64,000 nucleotides of DNA. Origin: Mycolicibacterium peregrinum. Its GTDB lineage: Bacteria; Actinomycetota; Actinomycetes; Mycobacteriales; Mycobacteriaceae. Below, one piece after another: positions 39,530 to 48,812 of this stretch. The notes below the pieces were generated by a model, which was given only the letters and a program-made list of their open reading frames with translations, was not told the DNA's origin and searched no databases. Within the stretch, counting starts at the first letter, position 1. Each line of letters begins with the position of its first letter. The stretch spans positions 19,820-83,819 of the forward strand of contig NZ_LQPP01000004.1 in assembly GCF_002102345.1 (NCBI RefSeq), written 5' to 3'. Position numbers and translations under genes: made by a program.

Positions 39530-41038
39530 TCAATAGGCGCCTTTCCTCTTCAGAACGGCGCCAACTGTACGCCAGATGATCACCAGGTCGCCGATCACGG
39601 ACCAGTTGCCGGCATAGGACCGATCGAGCCGAACCCGGTCCTTATCCTCCAGATCAGAACGTCCGGATACCTGCCACAGACCCGTCATTCCGGGCTTCAC
39701 GTGCTCTCGGTGTTCCAGGAATGCGACATCCGTCCCGGCTTCGCCCGGCACCAGTGGGCGCGGCCCGACAATGCTCATCGAGCCGCCCAGCACGTTGAAC
39801 AACTGAGGCAACTCGTCGAGGCTCGTGGCCCGTAGAAATTTGCCGACCTTCGTGACGCTGGACGACGATGATCGCTTGTTGAACATGCTCTCCGCATGCT
39901 GCTCATTGGTTTGCGGCAACTTGTCGGTGCCTACATGCATCGTCCTCAACTTGAAGATCCGGAATGTTTTCTGGTCGAGGCCGACCCTTTCTTGCCGGTA
40001 GAAGACCGGGCCCCAGTCGTCGAGCTTGATGGCCAGACCCGCAAGCGCGATGACCGGCAAGGCAATGATCGTGCCGATGGTGCCCAGCACGAGGTCCAGT
40101 ATCCGCTTGGAGATCATCGACACCCGGTCGTGTGTGGGCGCTTCGATGACGAACAGCGGCAAATTCTCCAGCGGGCGCAGCTGGAGCCGGTGCGTCGCCA
40201 CCTCAGTCAAGCCTGGAACCACAATGAGTTCAGTGTTGATCGCCTGCATTCGCCAAGCGAGGAATTTGACCTTCTCAGGCCCGAAGTTCCCGGCATAGAC
40301 CGCGGCCAGGGCGTCAGCGCCTGCTGACGCCACGGCAGCCTCGACCTCGGCGTCGTTGTTGAAACCGAGAACGGGAACGGGACCGGTGGGCAACTCGACG
40401 TTCTGCCCGATCAAGTCGCCGGCATCCGGGATGCAGACGCCGACAACCTGGTATCCCGCGCTCGGCGAGCGCTGGAAATACTCGGACAACGTGCGCGCCG
40501 CATTGACATCGCCGAGCGCAACAACCCGGGAGAGGTAGCTTCCCCGCTTCCTACGTCGACGCACGTCGGCGCGCAACAGGTGCCTGACCACGAACAGACC
40601 GATCAACCCCAGGCCGAACGTCACTCCGAACTGGATCCGCGAGATCGGCATGTCCAGGAAAACCTCGGCCGCCGCAGCAAGCGCGAACGTCCAACCGGTC
40701 GCCACTCCGACGAGTCGGTATTCCTCGGCCTGCTGCCCCACCAACGTGAGATCGCGCGAATGCACATATCCGAGCGCGATCAGCCAGCCGATGTAGATCC
40801 CGATCGAAAACGCCGTGGCGGTGGTGAAGCTGGCGAAATGACGGTGCGCCAGCGAAGTTCCGATCCATTCCGCGAAGACAACGACCACTGCGAGGACCAC
40901 GGCATCGGCGACCAAAACACGCCGGCGGTAGGCGGATCGCCATCTACGGGCTCGCGCGTGTGCCATCGAGGGGGACACATCCGCGGCCCCAAAAGCGCCG
41001 GGCTTCATTTCGGTGGACGCAGGCAGACGCTTATTCAT
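39530..41038 (-). CDS. Polyprenyl-phosphate sugar-1-phosphate transferase (WbaP/CpsE type)
   Basis: Starts repeat-unit synthesis by loading the first sugar phosphate on undecaprenyl or decaprenyl phosphate. The 502 residues comprise four or five helices in the first half and the bacterial sugar transferase domain in the second: KRILDLVLGTIGTIIALP, then FKLRTM, SLDELPQLFNVL, MSIVGPRP and PGMTGLWQVSGR, all intact. It is the first gene of the leftward transferase-Wzz-Wzx-Wzy-beta-helix unit. Confidence 0.95.
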   Translation of the reverse strand: MNKRLPASTEMKPGAFGAADVSPSMAHARARRWRSAYRRRVLVADAVVLAVVVVFAEWIGTSLAHRHFASFTTATAFSIGIYIGWLIALGYVHSRDLTLVGQQAEEYRLVGVATGWTFALAAAAEVFLDMPISRIQFGVTFGLGLIGLFVVRHLLRADVRRRRKRGSYLSRVVALGDVNAARTLSEYFQRSPSAGYQVVGVCIPDAGDLIGQNVELPTGPVPVLGFNNDAEVEAAVASAGADALAAVYAGNFGPEKVKFLAWRMQAINTELIVVPGLTEVATHRLQLRPLENLPLFVIEAPTHDRVSMISKRILDLVLGTIGTIIALPVIALAGLAIKLDDWGPVFYRQERVGLDQKTFRIFKLRTMHVGTDKLPQTNEQHAESMFNKRSSSSSVTKVGKFLRATSLDELPQLFNVLGGSMSIVGPRPLVPGEAGTDVAFLEHREHVKPGMTGLWQVSGRSDLEDKDRVRLDRSYAGNWSVIGDLVIIWRTVGAVLKRKGAY

Positions 41039-41241
41039 AGTTGCTCCACGTGGTGTGGGTCAGAACCGGGAAACCTGACATGTTCGTGAGCAGGTCGTTG
41101 ACTCTGACCCGCGATTCAGACGGATGCGCGTTTGCTAGCACCACGGCCACCGAGTCGTCACCATCCTCACGTGTTCCCCGTGATTATGGCGCTCAGGTAC
41201 TGGCGGGACAACGGTTTGAGCCGCCGCGCTCACTTATTAAT

Positions 41242-41262
41242 GGTCGCAATGTGATTGCAACC
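41242..41262. promoter_or_regulatory. Inverted repeat, candidate operator
   Basis: GGTCGCAAT-GTG-ATTGCAACC: nine-base arms with one mismatch around GTG. It stands in the AT-rich part of the region between divergent exopolysaccharide units and upstream of a -10 box. The regulator is unknown; no regulator gene lies inside the cluster. Confidence 0.5.
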
Positions 41263-41288
41263 GGCCCACTCGCCCCCACCAACGCCGG

Positions 41289-41294
41289 TATAGT
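41289..41294 (+). promoter_or_regulatory. Candidate -10 box of the BcsB-like gene
   Basis: TATAGT, nine bases before an in-frame ATG (41304) and about 50 bases before the preferred GTG (41346). It supports rightward transcription from this region; a leaderless start at 41304 is possible. Confidence 0.4.
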
Positions 41295-41345
41295 CCGACG
41301 CCAATGTGGGTGTCCGCAAACTGTGATACCGAAGGTGGGAAATTC

Positions 41346-43337
41346 GTGAATCCGGTCAGCACGGCGTCCTCACCCGATTCGGATTACCCGCGGCCAGCGA
41401 ACCGCTCCCGTGGGCATCGATTTATGTTCGCATTAACCAATATTCGCTTGCTGTTAGCGCTATTCCTCGCTGCGAGCGCACTCGCCGCACCCGCCTCTGC
41501 AGATCCCGAGACCAACACCCTCAATCTGGCGTGGCCGTCTCTCGGATTACCCCGCACGATCAATCTCAGCGCCGCCAACAGCAACCAAGATTTCACGGTG
41601 CCCGTGCCCGCCGGACTGAACGCGGTCAGACTGCACGGCGTTATTCACGCCCCGGTCAATCTCGGCCCTGGATTCTTGGAAGTCTCTGACCCAAGCGGCG
41701 GCTTTCTAGGAGCAGTGAACTTACCGCCGGTAGCCGCCAGTCAGGCGGTCACGCCCTTCACCGTTGACATTTCGGCTGCCCGCGTACGGGGCTCGGCGAT
41801 CGGATTGTCGTTCACGGCACGACAGGCCGACAGCACCGGTCAGATCTGCGGGCCAATGCAACAGCTTCAAATCAGTGATCTGGATGTGGATTTCACCGGA
41901 ACGGAGCCATCACCGGCGACCGTTGGCACGTTCTTTCCCCCGGTCCTTCAACGGGTTGTCATCTACGCTCCCAACGACGCGGATGCATCCGAGCAGCAGG
42001 CCGTGCTCACGTTGGCATCAGCCTTGGTCAAGCAGTACGCGCCCCAACCTCTCGGAATCGCTGTGATGAGTCAACCGCGAGGAACTACGCCACCGCCAAC
42101 CGGACCGTTGACCCGTGCGGTCGTCGTCGAACGTGGTCCCGCCGGCCTCAACGTAGCCAACGCCGGGGCTGCCGGTGCGTATCTCCGACTCTCTGGTCGC
42201 GGCGACGAACTGACCGCACAGACCTCGCTGATCGTCAATGACCTGCAGTCGTTGGCGCAGGTGGACACTGCCAGGGTGTACCAGGCCGGCATCGGCCCCA
42301 CTCCCAGTGGCGACGCCCTGACGTTTGACCAGCTCGGGATGAAAGGCCGGGCGGAGGTGCTGCGATCCGGAGATATGTCTGTCAGCACCGATCGAGCTGC
42401 GTTGGGGGCCGGTCGCATCCAGAACGCCCAAGTTCACCTACTTGCCGATTACACACCGGTGGCGAAAGACGATGCGGGAACGGTGATGGTCCGTGCGAAC
42501 GGCGTCGTCGTACACACCCAGGCCCTCGACCAGACCGGCCGACTTGACGCAACCTTCGACTTACCGAAGCAGGCGCTCACACAACGGGTCAGTCTTGATT
42601 TCGCCCTGACCTACACTCCGCGTCAGCTGTGCGGGCCCATGATCGCGCCACTCACTTTTCAGGTCGACCCCCAGTCGACCCTGACCGTGAAGCGCGGCGG
42701 ATCGGCGCCTGGCGGATTCAGCGCTCTGCCTTCGGAGTTCAGCCCAAAGTTCTACGTCGCGCTTGACGGAACCAGTCCAAACCAGCTCGGTTACACCACT
42801 CGCCTCATCACTGACATCGCACGCCAGACGAAGGCTCAGTTGCTACCGCAGGTCGTGGACGTCAAAGCCGCGGCCGAGGCGTCCGATTCCGCGCTCATCG
42901 TGGCGAACGCAGACACGCTCAAACACACGACGCTGAACCCACCGCTCAACGGTGCCGGCTCGGCCCTCACCGTCGATCTGCCGACGCAGTTGCGCGCCGA
43001 CATGACCAAGGGCCTCGGATCAGTCCAGGTCTTCGCCGACAGCCCACGCAACCGCACCGTTGCACTGGTCACGACCACCGATTCGTGGTCTCTGGTCGAT
43101 CCGCTGATCGACTATCTCGAAAGGCCAGACGTCAATTGGGCACAGCTGACCGGGGATGTACTGGCGGCCGGCGCAGCGGGAACGCCCGTCAATGTGTCGA
43201 TCCGCAGTGACGACAACGAGTCTGGGCTCGCGCAGTCAGGCGGTGGCCACGGACTCCAGATTGCGGGTGCCATCGTGCTCGCGGTGGCCGCGGCCATCGG
43301 TGGAGTTCTCCTGTGGCGGCGCAGATCCCGCAAATAG
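41346..43337 (+). CDS. BcsB-like exported membrane-anchored protein
   Basis: 663 residues from the GTG at 41346 (AAGGTGGG upstream); ATGs at 41304 and 41424 are alternatives, and the last gives the neatest signal peptide (MFALTNIRLLLALFLAASALAAPASA split over positions 27-52 of this reading). The body has two repeated halves of carbohydrate-binding and flavodoxin-like domains as in cellulose synthase subunit B (paired QICGPM and QLCGPM motifs). One helix near the C-terminus (IAGAIVLAVAAAIGGVLLW) anchors it. No cellulose synthase A gene is present, so it may guide a different polymer across the cell wall (inference). Confidence 0.75.
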   Translation: MNPVSTASSPDSDYPRPANRSRGHRFMFALTNIRLLLALFLAASALAAPASADPETNTLNLAWPSLGLPRTINLSAANSNQDFTVPVPAGLNAVRLHGVIHAPVNLGPGFLEVSDPSGGFLGAVNLPPVAASQAVTPFTVDISAARVRGSAIGLSFTARQADSTGQICGPMQQLQISDLDVDFTGTEPSPATVGTFFPPVLQRVVIYAPNDADASEQQAVLTLASALVKQYAPQPLGIAVMSQPRGTTPPPTGPLTRAVVVERGPAGLNVANAGAAGAYLRLSGRGDELTAQTSLIVNDLQSLAQVDTARVYQAGIGPTPSGDALTFDQLGMKGRAEVLRSGDMSVSTDRAALGAGRIQNAQVHLLADYTPVAKDDAGTVMVRANGVVVHTQALDQTGRLDATFDLPKQALTQRVSLDFALTYTPRQLCGPMIAPLTFQVDPQSTLTVKRGGSAPGGFSALPSEFSPKFYVALDGTSPNQLGYTTRLITDIARQTKAQLLPQVVDVKAAAEASDSALIVANADTLKHTTLNPPLNGAGSALTVDLPTQLRADMTKGLGSVQVFADSPRNRTVALVTTTDSWSLVDPLIDYLERPDVNWAQLTGDVLAAGAAGTPVNVSIRSDDNESGLAQSGGGHGLQIAGAIVLAVAAAIGGVLLWRRRSRK

Positions 43338-43356
43338 TTGCTTCAGCCGGAACAGC

Positions 43357-43479
43357 ATGAGAGGACGTGCCGTGCAGAACAGGAGGCCCCAGCTGCATTC
43401 CATCGCGACGCTGACACGGACCAACGATCGATTCATACCGTCACCCGCCCTAGATGATTGCGAGGGCCTTATCCCATGA
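43357..43479 (+). pseudogene. Relic of the 3' end of a secretory-lipase gene
   Basis: The reading RRPQLHSIATLTRTNDRF followed by IPSPALDDCEG matches the C-terminus of the lipase at 44912-46090 (QPQLDSTATLSWINDRF followed by TSAPAPNDCEG). The DNA from CCCCAGCT to GAGGGCC is alignable over about 85 bases at roughly 80% identity. The rest of the gene is gone. A 40-codon frame (ATG 43357) survives and its TGA overlaps the ATG of the next esterase gene (ATGA), so the relic may now act as a coupling leader. Confidence 0.75.
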
Positions 43480-44846
43480 ACCTGTCTCTGACCAGCGGTC
43501 TGATTCCGATAACCCTGCAGATTCTCGCACTGGCGGCGATCGTGGTCGCGATCGGACGTGGACGGTCCCGAGAATGGCTGCGACGATGGCTGCTCGTCGC
43601 GGTACTCGCTGGGGTGGGCCTGGCGGCGGCCGGACGACTGATCGTCCGCGATCAGGGTTGGTCAGCCGACGCCATCGCGTTCGGAACGGTCTTCTGGACT
43701 GCCATGCTCGGGTTTACTGCAACAGTCTTGATCGCAGGGTGGCGCGGGTCTGAGTGGTGGCGACGCCTGGTGGCAATTCTGTCGGTCGTGCTGGTCGTCG
43801 TGTGCGGGTTCTCCGCGCTCAACACGGCGACCGGATACTTTCCCACGGTCCGCGCGGCGTGGCTGCGGGTAACGCAGACTGAGCCAGAACAATGGATCGA
43901 CGAATCCGAACTCGCCGCGTTGCAGCAGAAAGGTGAGGTACCCACCCGAGGTACCGTCGTGCGGGTGACCATCCCGGCCGACGCTTCAGGCTTCGCGCAC
44001 CGGACCGAGGTCGTGTACCTCCCGCCGGCCTGGTTCTCCAGCAACCCGCCGCCGCAACTGCCGGCGGTGATCATGATGGGCGGAGAGTTCAACCATCCCA
44101 ACGACTGGCTCCAGTCCACGGAAGCGCTTCAAACACTGGACGACTTCGCAGCACTGCACCACGGCAATGCCCCTATCGTCGTATTCCCGGACATATCAGG
44201 GAAATTCAACAACGACACCGAATGCGTCGACGGCGTCCGCGGCAACGCCGCCGCACATCTCACCAAAGACGTGGTGCCATACATGATCTCCCGGTTCGGG
44301 GTCAGCTCGAAGCCCGAGAACTGGGGGCTGGTGGGCTGGTCCACGGGCGCTACCTGCTCCCTGCTCACCGCAGTGCGTAACCCCGACATGTTCAGTGCGT
44401 TCGTCTGGCTCGACGGCACCTTGGGCCCCAATGCGGGCACGAAGGACCAGACCGTCGCGCGACTGTTCGGAGGCGACGAAAATGCCTGGGAATCGTTCGA
44501 CCCCAAGACGATCATCACCCGACACGGTCCGTACGACGACTTGTCGGCATGGCTCGGTGTCGCCGACGACACACCGACCGTCCACCGCGACGCCAGCACC
44601 ACGCCGCCTTCCGAGGACTCGATTGCCGACTGGGACACCTACTCGGAGGAACACGCCCCCAACGCGACCAAACTCTGTGCCCTGCTCAGCGGCTACAACA
44701 TCGAATGTTCCGTGGTCGGTTACAAGGGCGCACATGACTTCCAATCTGCTGGCGCAGCATTCGACGCAGCTCTGCCGTGGCTGGCAAGCGCACTCGGCAC
44801 CCCAGATGTGCGAGATCGACAGTTGCCCGGGACCGCCGGCAAGTAG
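43476..44846 (+). CDS. Membrane-anchored esterase, antigen-85/esterase-D-like fold
   Basis: 456 residues from ATG 43476. About four N-terminal helices (residues 5-120) are followed by an extracytoplasmic alpha/beta-hydrolase domain. The nucleophile elbow is GWSTG with Ser289; the likely catalytic His is His420 in KGAHDF. The domain resembles esterase-family proteins related to mycolyltransferases, so it could acylate or deacylate the exopolysaccharide or cell-wall lipids (inference). It lies between a lipase relic and a lipase-like gene on the same strand. Confidence 0.8.
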   Translation: MNLSLTSGLIPITLQILALAAIVVAIGRGRSREWLRRWLLVAVLAGVGLAAAGRLIVRDQGWSADAIAFGTVFWTAMLGFTATVLIAGWRGSEWWRRLVAILSVVLVVVCGFSALNTATGYFPTVRAAWLRVTQTEPEQWIDESELAALQQKGEVPTRGTVVRVTIPADASGFAHRTEVVYLPPAWFSSNPPPQLPAVIMMGGEFNHPNDWLQSTEALQTLDDFAALHHGNAPIVVFPDISGKFNNDTECVDGVRGNAAAHLTKDVVPYMISRFGVSSKPENWGLVGWSTGATCSLLTAVRNPDMFSAFVWLDGTLGPNAGTKDQTVARLFGGDENAWESFDPKTIITRHGPYDDLSAWLGVADDTPTVHRDASTTPPSEDSIADWDTYSEEHAPNATKLCALLSGYNIECSVVGYKGAHDFQSAGAAFDAALPWLASALGTPDVRDRQLPGTAGK

Positions 44847-44911
44847 GAATGCACTGGTCGACATCGCTGAATGTTGTCATGTCGGCATAGGACGAGGAGA
44901 GAGATCTGTTG

Positions 44912-46090
44912 ATGCGCAAAGGCTACAAAGCACTGGTCGCGCTCTCGGCCGCCACGCTCGTGTTCGCCGGTTGTGGAACACCGGACAAGGCCGAACAGTC
45001 CGAGGAAGAGGCGCCCCATAACCTCGGTTCCGTTCCTGTGACGAACGCTGCAGAACCGCTGAGAGATGCCGCCGCATCGATCGATCTCGTCACCCATATC
45101 TCCCGATCTGGGATCGATGACACCCAATCAACGCTCACCACTACCGTTTTCAAGCCCAAAGGGGACGCGCCCGAAGACGGGTTCCCGATCGTCGCACTGG
45201 CACCCGGAGCCACCGGGACTGCCCCTGACTGCGCACCGTCCGGCTCCCCTACCCTGGTCGGGCTTATCCCGACTGTTGTGGCGTTGTTGAAAGCCGGTTA
45301 CGTCGTGGCAGTTCCGGACTTCCAGGGGCTTGGTCATCCCTCCACCGGTGAAGACATGGAACCGCAGTATCACCCGTATCTGGACTCGACGACGGCCGCC
45401 TACAACTTGGTTGACGGAGCTCAGGCCGCGCGGATCGTGGTACCGCAAACATCGGGTGCATGGCTGACGATGGGAATCGCCGAAGGCGGTCAGGCCGCGT
45501 GGGCGGCCAATGAGCTCGCCGACAACTACTCATACGAGCTCGAACTCGCGGGCTCCGTGAGCGTGTCGCCCATGACGGACCTCGACGGTCTCGCCGACGC
45601 CGCCGAGAACGGCACCTTGAACAACGAGCAGAAGGTTGTCCTCGCCCGGTTCCTGGCCGGACTGGAAGCCGCATATCCCGATGCGGTCAACCTTGACGAC
45701 TTCCGGCGCGGCGCCGCCGAACAGCAGTGGGACAACCTGCTTGGCTGTCAATCCGCGCCCACAGCCGCGCAGGTCGCTGCCCAGGTTCCCCCCGATGATC
45801 TGCGACCGGCCTCCGCAGAAGCGATGGACACCCTGCGTGGATTCCTTCAAAAGGTCAACCTGCCACAGGGGCCGACACGGGCTCCGATGCTGGTCGCGTA
45901 CAGCGGGACCGAACCGGCGACTCCGGCCGTCTGGACTGACCGCGCACTCAACGCGGCATGCAAGCTAGGCGACACCATCACGATCCGCAAGGATCCACAG
46001 CCCCAGCTCGATTCCACCGCGACGCTGTCATGGATCAACGACCGATTCACATCGGCACCCGCTCCGAACGACTGTGAGGGCCGTAGTTAG
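44912..46090 (+). CDS. Secretory-lipase-like lipoprotein without catalytic serine
   Basis: 392 residues from ATG 44912 (TTG at 44909 possible; GAGGAGAG upstream). The signal peptide ends in a lipobox, FAGC. The domain is the alpha/beta-hydrolase LIP family (PF03583-type): GYVVAVPDFQGLGHPSTGED, and later WTDRALNAACKLGDTI. The nucleophile elbow, normally G-x-S-x-G-G, reads GIAEGGQAAWAANE with Ala190 in place of Ser, so lipase activity is unlikely. It could be a binding protein for the polymer or for lipids. The C-terminal sequence is duplicated as a relic at 43357-43479. Confidence 0.82.
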   Translation: MRKGYKALVALSAATLVFAGCGTPDKAEQSEEEAPHNLGSVPVTNAAEPLRDAAASIDLVTHISRSGIDDTQSTLTTTVFKPKGDAPEDGFPIVALAPGATGTAPDCAPSGSPTLVGLIPTVVALLKAGYVVAVPDFQGLGHPSTGEDMEPQYHPYLDSTTAAYNLVDGAQAARIVVPQTSGAWLTMGIAEGGQAAWAANELADNYSYELELAGSVSVSPMTDLDGLADAAENGTLNNEQKVVLARFLAGLEAAYPDAVNLDDFRRGAAEQQWDNLLGCQSAPTAAQVAAQVPPDDLRPASAEAMDTLRGFLQKVNLPQGPTRAPMLVAYSGTEPATPAVWTDRALNAACKLGDTITIRKDPQPQLDSTATLSWINDRFTSAPAPNDCEGRS

Positions 46091-46095
46091 GCCCG

Positions 46096-46818
46096 CTACT
46101 TCCACAGCGCCTCCAGCGAGGTGACCGACTGACCGAGGGCCCGGGCACTCAACGCCCGCAGCGCACGCCGTTCGACGACCTCGAAACTCGCGCCGACGTG
46201 TTCGTGCAGCGCGGTGCGGCCGGCGTCGAGCTCGTCGTCGAGCAGCAGGTCGACGATCTGCAGGTGCTCGTCGATGGTCGCGGTCACCCGCTCCTCGGTG
46301 ACGAAGTCGTACATGCGGATCAGCCGGATCCGCCGGTTGACGTTGTCGAGCGCAGCCACCATCGCCGCGTTGCCCGACGCAGTGCACAACGCGATATGGA
46401 ACCCCTCGTCCAGCAGCACCATGTCCGCCTCCGGCGGGGGTGGGCTGGCTTTCAGTTCTGCCCATTCGGCACGTAGTGCGGCCAGCCGGTCCTTGTCGTA
46501 CTGCAGTTCATCGGTTTCCAATATTCGTGCGATGCCGCGCAGTTCGATCGTCACGCGCAGCTCGTAGAGGTCCCGGACACCGGCGATGTCGAGGGCCACC
46601 GGGTAGTACCCGTCCGGACGCCGCTCAAGCATGCCGTCCGCGTGCAGCCGGACCAGCGCCTCTCTCAACGGGGTCCGGCTGACGTCGAGCGTCTCGCACA
46701 GTTGGGTCTCGACGAGCCGGGTGCGGTGATCGATCTCGCCGACCATGAGCTTCTTACCCAGGTCCACATAGACCCGGTCGCGCAGCGATACCGTTTGCTC
46801 GACCCGGGTGCCGGTCAT
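46096..46818 (-). CDS. GntR-family regulator, FCD (FadR-type) subgroup
   Basis: 240 residues. The winged helix-turn-helix covers about residues 10-75 (LRDRVYVDLGKKLMVGEI; TLDVSRTPLREALVRLHADGML), and the all-helical FCD domain follows with metal-ligand positions (DEGFHIALCTASGN; DEHLQIVDLLL). GGAG precedes the ATG, which overlaps the stop of the cysteine hydrolase gene (TAATG). It is the last gene of the permease-hydrolase-regulator operon and probably senses the permease substrate or hydrolase product, binding the GTATAC palindrome upstream of the permease gene. Confidence 0.9.
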   Translation of the reverse strand: MTGTRVEQTVSLRDRVYVDLGKKLMVGEIDHRTRLVETQLCETLDVSRTPLREALVRLHADGMLERRPDGYYPVALDIAGVRDLYELRVTIELRGIARILETDELQYDKDRLAALRAEWAELKASPPPPEADMVLLDEGFHIALCTASGNAAMVAALDNVNRRIRLIRMYDFVTEERVTATIDEHLQIVDLLLDDELDAGRTALHEHVGASFEVVERRALRALSARALGQSVTSLEALWK

Positions 46819-47501
46819 TACAGCTCCTTGAGCGCGGCCACCACGTCGCTGCTCGTGGCATGCGCCCCGAAAACCCCACCCTGCATGGTGATCATGTTCA
46901 ACGCCGCAACGTGATTGGCGTAGTCGGTGGCCCCGGTGGCATCCGAAACGACCAGGCATTCGTAACCGCGGTCGTTGGCGTCACGCATGGTGGTATGCAC
47001 ACACACGTCGGTCGTGATGCCAGTGAAGATGAGGTGCGTGATGCCGCGGGTGCGTAGCACCAGGTCCAGATCGGTCGCGTAGAAGCTGCCCTTACCCGGC
47101 TTGTCGATGACGGGTTCGCCTGGTAGAGCAGCCATCTCGGGTACCAATTGCCAGCCCGGCTCGCCCCGGGTGAGGATCCGGCCACACGGTCCGATCGATC
47201 CGATCTCCGCGCCGATCTGCGCCGACCGCCACCGCTTGTTGGCGGGCAGGTCCGACAGATCGGGGCGGTGACCTTCGCGGGTGTGGATGACCAGCAGCCC
47301 GGCCGCGCGGGCCGCCGCGAGCACCTCCTGCGCGGGGCCCAGTGGCGTGCGGACCAGCGACAGGTCATAGCCCATGCTGTCGACGTAGCCGCCCTCACCG
47401 CAGAAGTCGACCTGCCAGTCGATGTTGATCAATGCCGTCCGCCCGGTGGGTATGTCACCGTCATACGGCCAGACGTAGGGGTTGGCCTCGATCGTGATCA
47501 T
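46818..47501 (-). CDS. Cysteine hydrolase, isochorismatase superfamily
   Basis: 227 residues. The catalytic triad of amide-cleaving members is visible: Asp in [10 protein letters not shown], Lys in [14 protein letters not shown] and Cys167 in [15 protein letters not shown]. The pattern is closest, by eye, to biuret/ureidoacrylate amidohydrolase-like enzymes. Together with a nucleobase-type permease it suggests uptake and hydrolysis of an N-carbamoyl or urea-like compound as nitrogen source. ATG overlaps the permease stop (ATGA). Confidence 0.85.
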   Translation of the reverse strand: MITIEANPYVWPYDGDIPTGRTALINIDWQVDFCGEGGYVDSMGYDLSLVRTPLGPAQEVLAAARAAGLLVIHTREGHRPDLSDLPANKRWRSAQIGAEIGSIGPCGRILTRGEPGWQLVPEMAALPGEPVIDKPGKGSFYATDLDLVLRTRGITHLIFTGITTDVCVHTTMRDANDRGYECLVVSDATGATDYANHVAALNMITMQGGVFGAHATSSDVVAALKEL

Positions 47502-48808
47502 GCGGTTTCTCCCACGAGGGCCGGTCGCACAGCGCGGACCGGCAGGTACGCCAACACGGTGAAGGCCAGTCCACCGACCACCATCGCCACCACCGCATCG
47601 GAAAGTTGCGGCGCGTAGAAGTGCGTCAGCAGCGCGCCTCCAGCTCCGATTCCCCACGCCGCGAACGGTTTCCAGGCAATCGCCGCAGTGGCCCGACGGC
47701 GGGCAAACACCAATTGGTCGAGGATCAGCACGATGCCGATCGGGGGCACCAGCACCCCGAGGATGTTCAGCCACGTCGCGAAGTACGACCAGATGCCTGC
47801 GACGGCGGCGACGGTTCCCACCACTCCCAGCACGATCGTCAACTGACGCATGGTTTTTCCGGTGATGTTGCCGAACCCGACGGCACCGTTGTAGAGGCAG
47901 TGCGCACACACGCTGCCGAGGTTGACGAAGACGAAGACGATCGCCAACGGCACCAGAACTCCGCCGGCGCCGACCAGGACATGCAGGAAGTCACCGCCCG
48001 CTGTGCCGGGTGCGGCCGCGGCACCCAGTGCGACCACGAGCGCGCCGGCCAGCTGAGCGATGAGGTAGGCGACCGGAAACGCGGAGAATGCCGCCAACGC
48101 GCCTTCTCTGCCCTTGCGGGCCCACCGGGTGAAGTCAGCCGTCATGGTCCCCGAGTCGGCGAAGCAGGCGAACACCATGGTCACCGCGACGCCGAAGCCG
48201 AAGGCGCTCACCCCGGCGCCACCTCGATAGTCCAGCGCCGATCCGATCCCGCCGGCGCTACCGGCGGCCAGGATCACCGCCACCACGCCGAGCGGGATGA
48301 ACAACACCGACGCCACCACCCCGATCCAGGAGATCGCCCGGATCCCGACGAAGGTCAACGCGACGAACAGCACCCCGGCCAGCAGGGTGATCCACGGCGC
48401 GCTCCAGCCCATCGAGAGGTTGAGCGTGGATCCGACCATGCCGGTCTGGAAGGCGAACCAGCCGATCACCAATGCCGACAGGAAGGCCGAGACAGCTCGG
48501 AAGCCCTTGGTCCCGAAAGTGTCCGCTGCGGTGAGCGCGAAGTTCTTGCCTGATCGGCCGGCCAGGTAGCTCAGCGTGCCGACATAGCCCATCAGGATCA
48601 GGTCACCGACGACGATGGCGATCAGGCCCATAACGAAGCCGAGGTTGTAGACCACGATGCCCGCGAAGACGGCCGAGGTCATGATCATCGGGAAGCCGAC
48701 CCACACCGCGGACACCGCGAACAGTGACTTGCGGGCGGTCAGCGGGACGGGCTGGTTCTCGTACTCCTCACCAAGCGCCGAATGCTGTTCGGCGAGCGCT
48801 GTATCCAT
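47498..48808 (-). CDS. NCS1/CodB-type nucleobase-cation permease
   Basis: 436 residues from the ATG at 48808, with about twelve helices. The N-terminal [24 protein letters not shown] and the [21 protein letters not shown] segment are characteristic of the NCS1 family, whose members import cytosine, allantoin, hydantoins and related ureides. It heads the operon with the cysteine hydrolase and GntR regulator. Only four bases separate the ATG from the candidate operator, so either the message is leaderless or the operator overlaps the initiation region. Confidence 0.9.
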   Translation of the reverse strand: MDTALAEQHSALGEEYENQPVPLTARKSLFAVSAVWVGFPMIMTSAVFAGIVVYNLGFVMGLIAIVVGDLILMGYVGTLSYLAGRSGKNFALTAADTFGTKGFRAVSAFLSALVIGWFAFQTGMVGSTLNLSMGWSAPWITLLAGVLFVALTFVGIRAISWIGVVASVLFIPLGVVAVILAAGSAGGIGSALDYRGGAGVSAFGFGVAVTMVFACFADSGTMTADFTRWARKGREGALAAFSAFPVAYLIAQLAGALVVALGAAAAPGTAGGDFLHVLVGAGGVLVPLAIVFVFVNLGSVCAHCLYNGAVGFGNITGKTMRQLTIVLGVVGTVAAVAGIWSYFATWLNILGVLVPPIGIVLILDQLVFARRRATAAIAWKPFAAWGIGAGGALLTHFYAPQLSDAVVAMVVGGLAFTVLAYLPVRAVRPALVGETA

Positions 48809-48812
48809 GGCT

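Larger units (their letters stand above)
41039..41345. promoter_or_regulatory. Intergenic control region of the exopolysaccharide cluster
   Basis: About 307 bases without a gene, visibly richer in A and T than the surrounding coding sequence. It separates the leftward sugar transferase gene from the rightward BcsB-like gene and should hold both promoters. An inverted repeat at 41242-41262 and a TATAGT box at 41289-41294 are described separately. I see nothing else definable. Confidence 0.5.

Noticed and set aside
41346..43337. Cellulose synthesis operon
   Set aside because: Only a BcsB-like protein is present; there is no GT2 cellulose synthase, PilZ domain or cellulase in the window.
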